Shown here one piece after another: positions 34,550 to 42,794 of a stretch of DNA of 64,000 nt. This DNA is from Pontibacter sp. HSC-14F20 (GTDB taxonomy: Bacteria; Bacteroidota; Bacteroidia; Cytophagales; Hymenobacteraceae): contig NZ_JAHZTC010000019.1 in NCBI RefSeq assembly GCF_019599265.1, positions 1 to 64,000 on the forward strand, in the 5' to 3' direction. The notes under the pieces are model-generated. The model worked only from the letters and a program-made list of their open reading frames with translations. It did not search any database and was not told where the DNA came from. Every line of letters starts with the position of its first letter. Position 1 is the first letter of the stretch. A program made the position numbers and the translations under genes.

Positions 34550-35107
34550 ATGTCAGAAATTAGAATTGCTTCGAGATACGCAAAGTCGCTGATTGAACTG
34601 GCGCAGGAAAGAGGTGTACTGGAGCAAGTGAAGGAGGACATGGATTTGTTCGCCAAAGTGCTTGACCAGAACAGAGAACTGAAGCTCCTGATGCGTAATC
34701 CAGTAGTGAAGTCAGACAAGAAATTGGCCGTAATCAATGCGGTGTTCAAAGGCAAAGTAAACGACCTTACCCTGGCTTTCTTTAAGATCGTGGCCCAAAA
34801 AGGCCGTGAGTCGGTGCTTGTGTTTATTGCTCCAGAGTTTACGAAGCAGTACAATGTGTACAAAGGCATCACAACAGCCAGCGTAACCACTGCAGTGCCG
34901 CTTACAGAAGAACTTCGCAACGAGCTTGGCCAGCGTCTGGTAGCCCAGACTGGTCAGCGCGTAGAATTAGAAGAAAAGATTGATACAACCCTGATCGGTG
35001 GCTTTGTACTCCGTGTGGGCGATCAGCAGATTGACAGCTCTGTGAAGTATAACCTGAACAAGCTGAGAAATAAATTTAAAGACAACCCCTATATCAATAA
35101 ATTATAA
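34550..35107 (+). CDS. atpH: ATP synthase F1 subunit delta
   Basis: A 185-residue protein with the delta/OSCP start [21 protein letters not shown], a helical N-terminal bundle, and the C-terminal signature ETLIGGF-like block ([32 protein letters not shown]). It joins the peripheral stalk to the top of the alpha/beta ring. Its stop is two bases from the atpA ATG, consistent with translational coupling. Confidence 0.93.
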   Translation: MSEIRIASRYAKSLIELAQERGVLEQVKEDMDLFAKVLDQNRELKLLMRNPVVKSDKKLAVINAVFKGKVNDLTLAFFKIVAQKGRESVLVFIAPEFTKQYNVYKGITTASVTTAVPLTEELRNELGQRLVAQTGQRVELEEKIDTTLIGGFVLRVGDQQIDSSVKYNLNKLRNKFKDNPYINKL

Positions 35108-35109
35108 TC

Positions 35110-36690
35110 ATGGCAGAAGTAAGACCTGACGAAGTATCAGCCATACTAAGAGAGCAGCTATCTGGCTTCCGTTCTGAGGCAGAATTGGAAGAAGTAGGTA
35201 CAGTGCTGCAAGTGGGTGACGGTGTCGCTCGTATCTATGGCCTTTCCAAAGCACAGTCTGGTGAGCTATTAGAGTTTGAGAACGGACTTCAGGCGCTTGT
35301 TCTGAACCTGGAAGAAGACAACGTAGGTGCCGTAATGCTTGGCGACTACAGCGAAATCAAAGAAGGCGCCACTGTAAGAAGAACGAACCGTATTGCCTCT
35401 GTAAAAGTAGGTGATGGCATCATCGGCCGTGTGGTAAACACACTGGGTCAGCCAATCGACGGTAGAGGTCCTGTTGCAGGTGAACTGTATGACATGCCAT
35501 TGGAGCGTAAAGCACCAGGTGTGGTATTCCGTCAGCCGGTGAACGAACCAATGCAGACTGGTATCAAGGCGATTGACTCCATGATTCCGATCGGCCGTGG
35601 CCAGCGTGAGCTGATCATCGGTGACCGTCAGACAGGTAAGTCTGCCGTTGCGATTGACACTATCCTGAACCAGCGCGAGTTCTTCGAAAAAGGACAGCCA
35701 GTGTTCTGTATATATGTAGCCGTAGGTCAGAAAGCATCTACAGTAGCACAGGTTGTGAAATCACTGACTGAAGGTGGCGCGATGGATTACACAGTAGTAG
35801 TTTCGGCTTCTGCTTCTGATCCGGCTCCAATGCAGTTCTTTGCTCCATTTACAGGTGCTGCTATCGGTGAGTTCTTCCGTGATACCGGCCGTCCTGCACT
35901 GGTTGTTTATGACGACCTTTCCAAGCAGGCAGTTGCCTATCGTGAAGTGTCTCTGCTGCTGCGTCGTCCTCCAGGGCGTGAAGCTTATCCTGGTGACGTA
36001 TTCTACCTGCACTCTCGCTTATTGGAGCGTGCCGCTAAGGTAAACGCTTCTGACGAGATCGCACGTAACATGAACGACTTGCCAGAATCTATCAAGCACC
36101 TCGTGAAAGGTGGCGGTTCTTTGACTGCCCTTCCAATCATCGAGACGCAGGCTGGTGACGTTTCTGCTTATATCCCAACGAACGTAATATCGATTACAGA
36201 CGGTCAGATCTTCCTGGAGACAAACCTTTTCAACTCAGGTATCCGTCCTGCGATCAACGTAGGTATCTCTGTATCGCGTGTGGGTGGTAACGCTCAGATC
36301 AAGGCGATGAAGAAAGTATCTGGCACGTTGAAGCTGGATCAGGCGCAGTTCCGTGAACTGGAAGCGTTTGCGAAATTCGGTTCTGACCTGGATGCTGCGA
36401 CTAAGCTGACAATTGAGCGTGGTCGTCGTAACCTCGAGATCCTGAAGCAGCCACAATTCTCTCCGGTATCGGTTTCTGAGCAGGTAGCTATTATCTACTG
36501 CGCTACAAACGGTCTGTTGGACAATGTGCCTGTTGGCGAAGTTAGAACTTTCGAGAAAGACTTCCTGCGCACCATGCGTGCACAGCACCAGGACACCCTG
36601 AACGCTCTGTTGGCTGGTAAGCTGGACGACGAGACGACAGGTGTTATCAAGCAGGTAGCCAGAGAGCTTTCTGCCCGTTACAAAAAGTAA
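35110..36690 (+). CDS. atpA: ATP synthase F1 subunit alpha
   Basis: A 526-residue catalytic-head subunit. It has the N-terminal crown, the Walker A loop GDRQTGKSA at about residues 171-179, the [34 protein letters not shown] segment near 267-300, and the alpha signature [13 protein letters not shown] near 380. It binds non-catalytic nucleotide. The gene contains no AGGTATA unit, unlike most genes of its length here, consistent with tight codon constraint. A long hairpin follows. Confidence 0.97.
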   Translation: MAEVRPDEVSAILREQLSGFRSEAELEEVGTVLQVGDGVARIYGLSKAQSGELLEFENGLQALVLNLEEDNVGAVMLGDYSEIKEGATVRRTNRIASVKVGDGIIGRVVNTLGQPIDGRGPVAGELYDMPLERKAPGVVFRQPVNEPMQTGIKAIDSMIPIGRGQRELIIGDRQTGKSAVAIDTILNQREFFEKGQPVFCIYVAVGQKASTVAQVVKSLTEGGAMDYTVVVSASASDPAPMQFFAPFTGAAIGEFFRDTGRPALVVYDDLSKQAVAYREVSLLLRRPPGREAYPGDVFYLHSRLLERAAKVNASDEIARNMNDLPESIKHLVKGGGSLTALPIIETQAGDVSAYIPTNVISITDGQIFLETNLFNSGIRPAINVGISVSRVGGNAQIKAMKKVSGTLKLDQAQFRELEAFAKFGSDLDAATKLTIERGRRNLEILKQPQFSPVSVSEQVAIIYCATNGLLDNVPVGEVRTFEKDFLRTMRAQHQDTLNALLAGKLDDETTGVIKQVARELSARYKK

Positions 36691-36696
36691 TATTTA

Positions 36697-36749
36697 GTTA
36701 TGAGTTAGAGACTGCTGATAAAGGCGGTCTCTAACTTTATGCTCATAAC
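36697..36749 (+). promoter_or_regulatory. Intercistronic hairpin between atpA and atpG
   Basis: GTTATGAG and TTAGAGAC pair with GTCTCTAA and CTCATAAC, two 8-base stems separated by a 7-base bulge and closed by a 14-base loop. There is no T-run. It fills nearly the whole atpA-atpG gap. Confidence 0.7.
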
Positions 36750-36758
36750 ATATAGAAT

Positions 36759-37646
36759 ATGGCAAGTTTAAAAGAGGTTAGAGGCCGCATTACATCTGTA
36801 TCGTCTACGCAGCAGATTACCAAAGCTATGAAAATGGTGGCGGCTGCTAAGTTGAGACGTGCCCAGGACAACATTCTGCGTATGCGCCCATATGCGCAAC
36901 GTCTGAGTGGCATCCTGGCTAATCTGTCTCAGCTGGCAGAAGGTTCTGTGTCGAACAAATACTCTGAAAAGCGCGAAGCGAACAGAGTGCTTGTGATCGT
37001 GGTAACGTCTGACCGTGGTCTGGCAGGTGCTTTTAACTCAAACATCATTAAAGCAGCCAATGTACTGGCGCAAGGTAAATACCGCAGCCAGCAAGAGGCC
37101 GGTAACCTTACCTTCCTGACAATTGGCCGTAAAGGTGCTGAAGCTTTGAGCAAGCGTGGTTATAAAGTGATCGGTGACTATACCGGCACTTTCGCCAACC
37201 TTTCTTTTGACACAGTTCGCACAGCAGCCGAGCGCGCCATGGATGGTTTCGTAGCCCGTGAGTTTGATCAGGTGGATATCATCTACAACGAGTTCAAAAA
37301 CGTGGCAACGCAGATCGTGCGAAACGAGCAGTTTCTGCCAATTGAGGATAAGCCAGTAGAGGAAACTGCCAACAGCATGGTGTCTGACTATACCTTTGAA
37401 CCATCAAAAGAGCAGATCATTGAGGAGCTTATACCTAAGTCACTTAAGATTCAGGTATACAAAGCGGTGCTGGAGTCTAACGCTTCAGAGCACGGTGCCC
37501 GAATGACTGCCATGGACAAAGCGACAGAAAACGCAGGCGAGTTGCTGAAAGAGCTGAAGCTTACTTACAACAGGACGCGTCAGGCGGCCATCACGAAGGA
37601 GATTCTCGAGATCGTGGGTGGTGCAGAGGCGCTTGCTGCAAAATAG
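36759..37646 (+). CDS. atpG: ATP synthase F1 subunit gamma
   Basis: A 295-residue central-stalk subunit. The N-terminal helix has SLKEVRGRITSVSSTQQITKAMKMVAAAKLRRAQ, and the C-terminal helix ends with SEHGARMTAMDKATENAGELLKELKLTYNRTRQAAITKEILEIVGGAEAL; both are hallmarks. It rotates inside the alpha3beta3 head. It is the last gene of this operon: atpD and atpC are not adjacent and must lie elsewhere. A terminator follows. Confidence 0.96.
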   Translation: MASLKEVRGRITSVSSTQQITKAMKMVAAAKLRRAQDNILRMRPYAQRLSGILANLSQLAEGSVSNKYSEKREANRVLVIVVTSDRGLAGAFNSNIIKAANVLAQGKYRSQQEAGNLTFLTIGRKGAEALSKRGYKVIGDYTGTFANLSFDTVRTAAERAMDGFVAREFDQVDIIYNEFKNVATQIVRNEQFLPIEDKPVEETANSMVSDYTFEPSKEQIIEELIPKSLKIQVYKAVLESNASEHGARMTAMDKATENAGELLKELKLTYNRTRQAAITKEILEIVGGAEALAAK

Positions 37647-37669
37647 AAGTAACTACCAAATATAGAAGC

Positions 37670-37703
37670 AACGCCCATCACACCAGGTGGGCGTTCTTTT
37701 TTT
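37670..37703 (+). terminator. Terminator of the ATP synthase operon
   Basis: AACGCCCA and TGGGCGTT form the stem, followed by CTTTTTTT. Confidence 0.85.
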
Positions 37704-37787
37704 GGGGATATAATACAGTGTGTTATATTTTTGTTAAAACATCGAATACAGGAATGCATGCCAGCCGATTAGTTGGTAAGTGTTCCT

Positions 37788-37795
37788 TATATTTG
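37788..37795 (+). promoter_or_regulatory. -7 box TATATTTG upstream of the PafA-like phosphatase
   Basis: An exact TAnnTTTG element ending 20 bases before the ATG at 37816. It supports that start and argues against an earlier in-frame GTG at 37780, which would lie upstream of the transcript start. A -33 box at normal spacing is not clear. Confidence 0.5.
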
Positions 37796-37815
37796 AGAAA
37801 CTCAACAACAAACAC

Positions 37816-39531
37816 ATGAAGTTAAGCGGTTTAAGATCCGGTATTCAGACTTTGATAGTAGCAGTGCTCCTGGTTGCTGCGCAAGCTTGTACTACAGCTA
37901 ATACAGCCAATAGCCCAAGCGTAGTAACTAAAGAGCAGCCAAGCCAATCAGTAACAGGCGTAGAAGGCCGGCCGAAGCTGGTGGTAGGCATCGTGGTAGA
38001 CCAGATGCGTTACGATTTTCTGTACCGCTACTGGGATAAGTATAGCGAAGGCGGATTTAAACGACTCGTAAAACAAGGCTTCAACTTCAAAAATAACCAA
38101 TACAGTTACGTACCGACCTATACAGGTCCGGGCCACGCTTCGGTTTATACAGGCAGTGTACCTGCCCTGAATGGTATCATCGGAAACTCGTGGTACGAAA
38201 GAGCCACAGGTAAATCCATGTACTGTGTGGAGGATAAGACTGTGAAAACGGTAGGCAGCACTTCGGACGCTGGTTTGATGTCGCCGCGAAACCTGCTGAC
38301 AACCACGATCACTGACGAACTGCGCCTTTCCAACAACATGCAGTCCAAAGTGGTAGGTATAGCGCTGAAAGACAGAGGGGCGATTTTGCCAGCCGGCCAT
38401 GTTGCCAACGGAGCCTATTGGTTTGATTCCCCATCCGGAAACTGGATTACGAGCACGTTTTATGCGAACGCACTGCCGAGTTGGGTACAGGAATTCAACA
38501 ACCAAAAACATCCGGATAAAATGCTGGGTGAGGTATGGAACACACTTTTACCAATAGAACAGTATACCGAAAGTACAGCAGACGACATGCCGTGGGAGCG
38601 TGCTCTGCCAGGCGAAGAAAGTCCGGTATTCCCGCACAACATCCCTGCCCTCCGTGGCAAAGACTATGAATTGATCCGCTCTGTACCTGCCGGCAATACA
38701 CTCACCACAGAGTTTGCCAAAGCAGCCCTGCGCGGCGAGAATCTGGGCAAAGGCAGTCACACTGATTTTCTGGCACTGAGCTACTCTACACCTGACTATG
38801 TCGGGCACTCATTTGGACCAAACTCTATTGAAGTGCAGGATATCTACCTGCGCCTGGACCGTGAGATTGAAGAACTGATTAACTTGCTGGAGAAGGAAAT
38901 TGGCAAAGACAACATCCTGATCTTCCTGACAGCAGACCATGGCGCGGCGCACGTACCGACTTATATGGAATCGCTTAAGATACCGGCAGGTATAGCTACC
39001 TCTGGCATTATGCGCGACTCACTAGAGCAGCACCTCAACAAGACGTTTGGCAAAGGCCGCTGGGTGGAGCGCTATACAAACCAACAGGTATACCTGGACC
39101 ACAAAACGATTGAAGGCAAAAAGCTGAAGCAAATTGATGTGCAGGAAGCAGCTGCTAACTATGTGATGCGTTTTGAAGGTGTAGCAAGAGCCGTATCAGC
39201 TGATGCAATACAGCGTGTGGGCTGGTCTGGTGGCCTAATGTCTCGTGTGGAGAGTGGCTACAATGCGCAGCGCTCCGGCGATGTGATTGTGGTGCTGCAG
39301 CCCGGCTGGTTTGAAGGCTACGGTAGCGGACCGCAAAAAGGCACGACACACGGCTCGTACAGCAACTACGACACGCACGTGCCATTGGTATGGTATGGCT
39401 GGAAAGTGAAGCCGGGCGAAAGCTCCGCTGAAACCGCAGTAGCCGACATTGCCCCAACCATTGCGTCGTGGCTTTATATACAGGAGCCAAATGGCAGCGT
39501 GGGACGCCCCTTGCAAGAATTAATGAAGTAA
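37816..39531 (+). CDS. PafA-type alkaline phosphatase superfamily lipoprotein
   Basis: A 571-residue exported enzyme with signal ending AAQAC (a likely lipobox). Metal-site motifs of the superfamily are visible: VVGIVVDQMRYDF (first Asp) near residue 56, the nucleophile region PTYTGPGHASVYTG with Thr near 97, STPDYVGHSFGP near 325, and the C-terminal LTADHGAAHVP. The Thr nucleophile and the MRYDFL/SWYERATGK segments match PafA-like phosphate-irrepressible phosphatases of Bacteroidota, which hydrolyse phosphomonoesters in the periplasm. It is probably monocistronic or transcribed with ppa, 48 bases downstream. Confidence 0.85.
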   Translation: MKLSGLRSGIQTLIVAVLLVAAQACTTANTANSPSVVTKEQPSQSVTGVEGRPKLVVGIVVDQMRYDFLYRYWDKYSEGGFKRLVKQGFNFKNNQYSYVPTYTGPGHASVYTGSVPALNGIIGNSWYERATGKSMYCVEDKTVKTVGSTSDAGLMSPRNLLTTTITDELRLSNNMQSKVVGIALKDRGAILPAGHVANGAYWFDSPSGNWITSTFYANALPSWVQEFNNQKHPDKMLGEVWNTLLPIEQYTESTADDMPWERALPGEESPVFPHNIPALRGKDYELIRSVPAGNTLTTEFAKAALRGENLGKGSHTDFLALSYSTPDYVGHSFGPNSIEVQDIYLRLDREIEELINLLEKEIGKDNILIFLTADHGAAHVPTYMESLKIPAGIATSGIMRDSLEQHLNKTFGKGRWVERYTNQQVYLDHKTIEGKKLKQIDVQEAAANYVMRFEGVARAVSADAIQRVGWSGGLMSRVESGYNAQRSGDVIVVLQPGWFEGYGSGPQKGTTHGSYSNYDTHVPLVWYGWKVKPGESSAETAVADIAPTIASWLYIQEPNGSVGRPLQELMK

Positions 39532-39578
39532 CAATACCTGTCGGGACGAAATAAACGGCAGCTTTTAAGAAAGATTAT

Positions 39579-40151
39579 ATGATGGAGAATTTAGAAAAGA
39601 ATAACCCGTGGCACAGCGTGAGCTACGGTGAAGAGGCCCCGGCAGTCGTTACTGCTATTATTGAAATTCCAAAAGGTTCGAAAGCAAAGTACGAGTTGGA
39701 TAAAGAAAGCGGTATGCTCAAACTCGACCGTGTACTTTTCTCTTCGGTGAACTACCCTGCCAATTATGGCTTTATACCTAAAACTTACTGCGACGATAAA
39801 GATCCGCTTGATATACTGGTAATCTGTTCGCTGGACGTGGTGCCTATGTGCCTGATCGATGCGAAAGTGATCGGTGTAATGCGCATGATCGACAACAACG
39901 AAGAAGACGACAAAATTATAGCCGTAGCGAACAACGATATGTCGGTACGTCACATCAACGATATCTCTGAATTGCCTCCGCATACTTTGCTGGAGATGCG
40001 TCGCTTCTTTGAAGACTATAAGAAACTGGAACACAAAGAAGTAATCGTAGAGCAGTTCCTGGGTCGTGAGCAGGCTTACGAGATCATCAAGGAGAGCATC
40101 AGACTATACGACACTACCTTTATTGAGACAGAGTCGAAAAGCACGATCTAA
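39579..40151 (+). CDS. ppa: Inorganic pyrophosphatase (family I)
   Basis: A 190-residue soluble enzyme that hydrolyses PPi to two phosphates with Mg2+. Active-site residues are seen in [18 protein letters not shown] (Lys, Glu), [23 protein letters not shown] (Tyr and the DxDPxD metal motif near residues 81-88) and the DNNEEDDKI loop. The start could be either of two adjacent ATGs (39579 or 39582). A terminator follows 17 bases after the stop. Confidence 0.95.
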   Translation: MMENLEKNNPWHSVSYGEEAPAVVTAIIEIPKGSKAKYELDKESGMLKLDRVLFSSVNYPANYGFIPKTYCDDKDPLDILVICSLDVVPMCLIDAKVIGVMRMIDNNEEDDKIIAVANNDMSVRHINDISELPPHTLLEMRRFFEDYKKLEHKEVIVEQFLGREQAYEIIKESIRLYDTTFIETESKSTI

Positions 40152-40168
40152 AACTTTACTTTTCCTGT

Positions 40169-40208
40169 AAAGCCTGATATGGGGTAAAACCTGTGTCAGG
40201 CTTTTTTT
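40169..40208 (+). terminator. Terminator after ppa
   Basis: AAAGCCTGA and TCAGGCTTT enclose about 18 bases and lead into T7. Confidence 0.8.
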
Positions 40209-40265
40209 ATTTAGAGTCGGTCAGGGTTTGAAAGCCGTACCTGAATTGCGAACTTGCGGAGGAGG

Positions 40266-41150
40266 ATGTTAGAAAGAGAACACAGCGACATAAAACGCCA
40301 ACAACCGCTGGCTAATTGGCTGAGAGCAGGTATAGAATCCTTGCTCTACAGCAGCGTGTTCATTTCACTCTGCGCTTTCGGACTAACAGTAGAAACATAC
40401 TTACTGACAGGCAACAGAGTATCGCTGCCCATGGCGGGCTTTGTGTTTCTGGCGACCCTCTTTACCTACAACACCAGCAGTTTGCAGCGCACGTGGCGCG
40501 GCTGGCGTGCCGGCGAGACCGGACAGCCGTGGAACATCCGCCATCAGCGGAAGCTGGCTGTACTGGCTTTGGTAAGCCTGGTGGGGGCTGTTATCCTGTT
40601 CTTTCTGTTTAAGCTTCAGATTAACTTGTGGTTTGTGTTGGTGCTGGCGCTCATCTCAGTAGGGTATACTGTACCGCTTGCGCGCAAGCGTTTCAAACCT
40701 TTCCGGAGTGTGCCTTTGCTGAAGGTTTTTCTGATCGCGCTGGTCTGGTCTGCCGTAACGGTGCTGTTTCCCTTGATTGATGCAGCAGTGCAGCTGGACA
40801 GCCCGGTAATGCTGCTCTGGCTGCGGCGATTCCTGTTCATTCTGGCGCTGGCCCTGCTGTTCGACATCCGCGACTATACCTACGACCGCCGTACCCGTAC
40901 CCTCACCTTCCCCGGGCTGCTAGGAGAAAACTATACCCGGTTACTATCCCTTGGGCTTTTGCTGCTATACCTGTTGCTGGCGCTGCTGACGGAAGAAGGA
41001 GCTATTCTCATAAGTTTGATGAGCGCTGCCCTTGTGGCTGGCCTGATCGTGTGGAATGCCTCAGAAGAGAAGCCTCGGATTTATTATGCGCTGCTGGCCG
41101 ATGGTGCCATGCTGGTACATTTTGCTTTCGTATACCTGGCTGTTAGCTAA
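40266..41150 (+). CDS. UbiA-superfamily-like integral membrane protein
   Basis: A 294-residue protein with about eight membrane helices. The region LFDIRDYTYDRRTRTLTFPGLLG near residue 205 matches the second Asp-rich DxxD motif of UbiA prenyltransferases, and FTYNTSSLQRTW near 70 stands where the first N-x-x-x-D motif would be but lacks its aspartates. It may be a divergent or non-prenylating member. The ATG at 40266 has GGAGG immediately upstream and is preferred over the TTG at 40254. The stop overlaps the convergent nnr gene by four bases. Confidence 0.65.
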   Translation: MLEREHSDIKRQQPLANWLRAGIESLLYSSVFISLCAFGLTVETYLLTGNRVSLPMAGFVFLATLFTYNTSSLQRTWRGWRAGETGQPWNIRHQRKLAVLALVSLVGAVILFFLFKLQINLWFVLVLALISVGYTVPLARKRFKPFRSVPLLKVFLIALVWSAVTVLFPLIDAAVQLDSPVMLLWLRRFLFILALALLFDIRDYTYDRRTRTLTFPGLLGENYTRLLSLGLLLLYLLLALLTEEGAILISLMSAALVAGLIVWNASEEKPRIYYALLADGAMLVHFAFVYLAVS

Positions 41151-42658
41151 GTGTGACTCAACTTTTGAAAAGCCTGTGGCAGATGCTGAATCACATCCGA
41201 GGCGATCAGGGCAATTTCTCCTACCGTATCTTTGCCCAGATCTCCGGCCAGTCCGTGCAGGTATACGCCCAGCAGACAGGCCTCTTTTAAGGTATAGCCC
41301 TGCGCTACCAGGGCAGTTAGGATGCCAGTCAGCACATCGCCGGTTCCACCTGTAGCCATACCTGCATTACCGGTCGTGTTGAAGTAGATGTCTCCTTCGG
41401 GTGTGGCGATGGCTGAGTGACTTCCTTTGAGCACCATGTAGCATTGGTATACCCGGCAGAACTCCCGAAGCTCCTCTAACCGCTCGTATTCGTTATTGCT
41501 TTTGCAGACCAGTCGTTCAAACTCTTTGGGGTGTGGCGTGAAGATAACTTTTCCTTTAGGAAGCTGTGCCTTGAGTTTGTTGCTGCTGGCGATCAGGTTG
41601 ATGGCGTCGGCATCGATGACGAGAGGCAGATCCGTGGTGGCCAGTAGCTGACCCAAAAGCGTTTTGGTCATTCTTTCTGTACCGATGCCCGGTCCAATAC
41701 CGATGGCGTTAAACTTCTCCATGGACTCTGGCAGCCTGGACAAATGCTTGCGGTTGCTATCAGGTATAAGCATGGCTTCGGGCACGGCCGTTTGCAGTAC
41801 ATCATAGCCAATGGCAGGCGCCTGTACAGTAAGCAGGCCTACACCACTACGCAGACAAGCCTTGGCCGCAAGCACTGCCGCTCCTATTTTGCCGTAGCCT
41901 CCGCAAAGCAGCAGCGCGTGCCCATAAGTGCCCTTATGAGAGAATTTGCTGCGCGGCTTTAGCAGTTGCTGCATCTCTTTCTGCACCACATAATGGAAGT
42001 TCGAATCCGCCTCTGTCAGGTATGCGGGACTCAGACCGATAGAGACACTGTGCCATTCTCCTACGTAAGCTTCATGCTGGGGCAGAAAAAAAGCAAGTTT
42101 AGGAAGCTCGAAGCTTACCGTATGATCCGCCTGAATAATCGCTCCTTCGGCAGGTGTTTGCTTATCGGTGTACAAACCCGAAGGAATGTCAATAGCGACG
42201 ATATAGTTATTTTGTTCATTTAGCCACTTGATCACCTCGGCATAGAGCCCTATGACGGGTCTGGAAAGGCCGGTGCCGAACAGGGTATCAATTATGCAGG
42301 CATTGTCAGGTATAACAGGCAGGTCATCTTTACTTTTGATGTGGTGGGGAGGTACCTCGTGCGGCAATCGCTCCAGGTTGATCTGAAAATCCGGGGACGT
42401 TTGGCCTCCGTCGTTAACCAGGTATAGCTGCACATCGTAGAGGCGCTGGTGTAGCAGGCGGGCTACTACCAGGCCATCGCCGCCATTGTTGCCGGGACCG
42501 CAGAAGATACAGACAGGTTGCTCCGGCGTGAACTTGTTTTCAAACCACCCTGTAAAGGCCCGTGCCGCCCTTTCCATCAATTCTTCTGAAGCAATGCCTT
42601 TCTCGCTGATGGTCTGTGCATCAGCTTCACGGGTTTGTTGAGCGGATAGGATTTTCAT
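41147..42658 (-). CDS. nnr: Bifunctional NAD(P)H-hydrate epimerase / ADP-dependent dehydratase
   Basis: A 503-residue repair enzyme. The N-terminal YjeF_N epimerase domain (about 1-215) has GPGNNGGDGLVVARLL near 54 and DIPSGLYTDKQ near 161. The C-terminal ribokinase-like dehydratase domain (about 225-500) has GGYGKIGAAVLAAKACLRSG near 253 and the ATP/ADP-binding NAGMATGGTGDVLTGILTAL near 435. It converts damaged hydrated NAD(P)H back to NAD(P)H. The fused form is widespread in bacteria. It reads convergent with the UbiA-like gene. Confidence 0.95.
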   Translation of the reverse strand: MKILSAQQTREADAQTISEKGIASEELMERAARAFTGWFENKFTPEQPVCIFCGPGNNGGDGLVVARLLHQRLYDVQLYLVNDGGQTSPDFQINLERLPHEVPPHHIKSKDDLPVIPDNACIIDTLFGTGLSRPVIGLYAEVIKWLNEQNNYIVAIDIPSGLYTDKQTPAEGAIIQADHTVSFELPKLAFFLPQHEAYVGEWHSVSIGLSPAYLTEADSNFHYVVQKEMQQLLKPRSKFSHKGTYGHALLLCGGYGKIGAAVLAAKACLRSGVGLLTVQAPAIGYDVLQTAVPEAMLIPDSNRKHLSRLPESMEKFNAIGIGPGIGTERMTKTLLGQLLATTDLPLVIDADAINLIASSNKLKAQLPKGKVIFTPHPKEFERLVCKSNNEYERLEELREFCRVYQCYMVLKGSHSAIATPEGDIYFNTTGNAGMATGGTGDVLTGILTALVAQGYTLKEACLLGVYLHGLAGDLGKDTVGEIALIASDVIQHLPQAFQKLSHT

Positions 42659-42794
42659 ACGTTATTTTTATACTTCTTTGACTGGAGATGGTTGTGCGCA
42701 TTTTACAGGCCTGCACTTAGCGGAACGCCTTTACAAGGTATAGCAGTAACAGGTATAGAAAAGGGAACAGTTTGCTCTCGCAAAGCCCGTACAA

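Noticed and set aside
37780-37815. GTG start for the PafA-like phosphatase
   Set aside because: It lies upstream of the -7 box and puts 12 residues ahead of the signal peptide.
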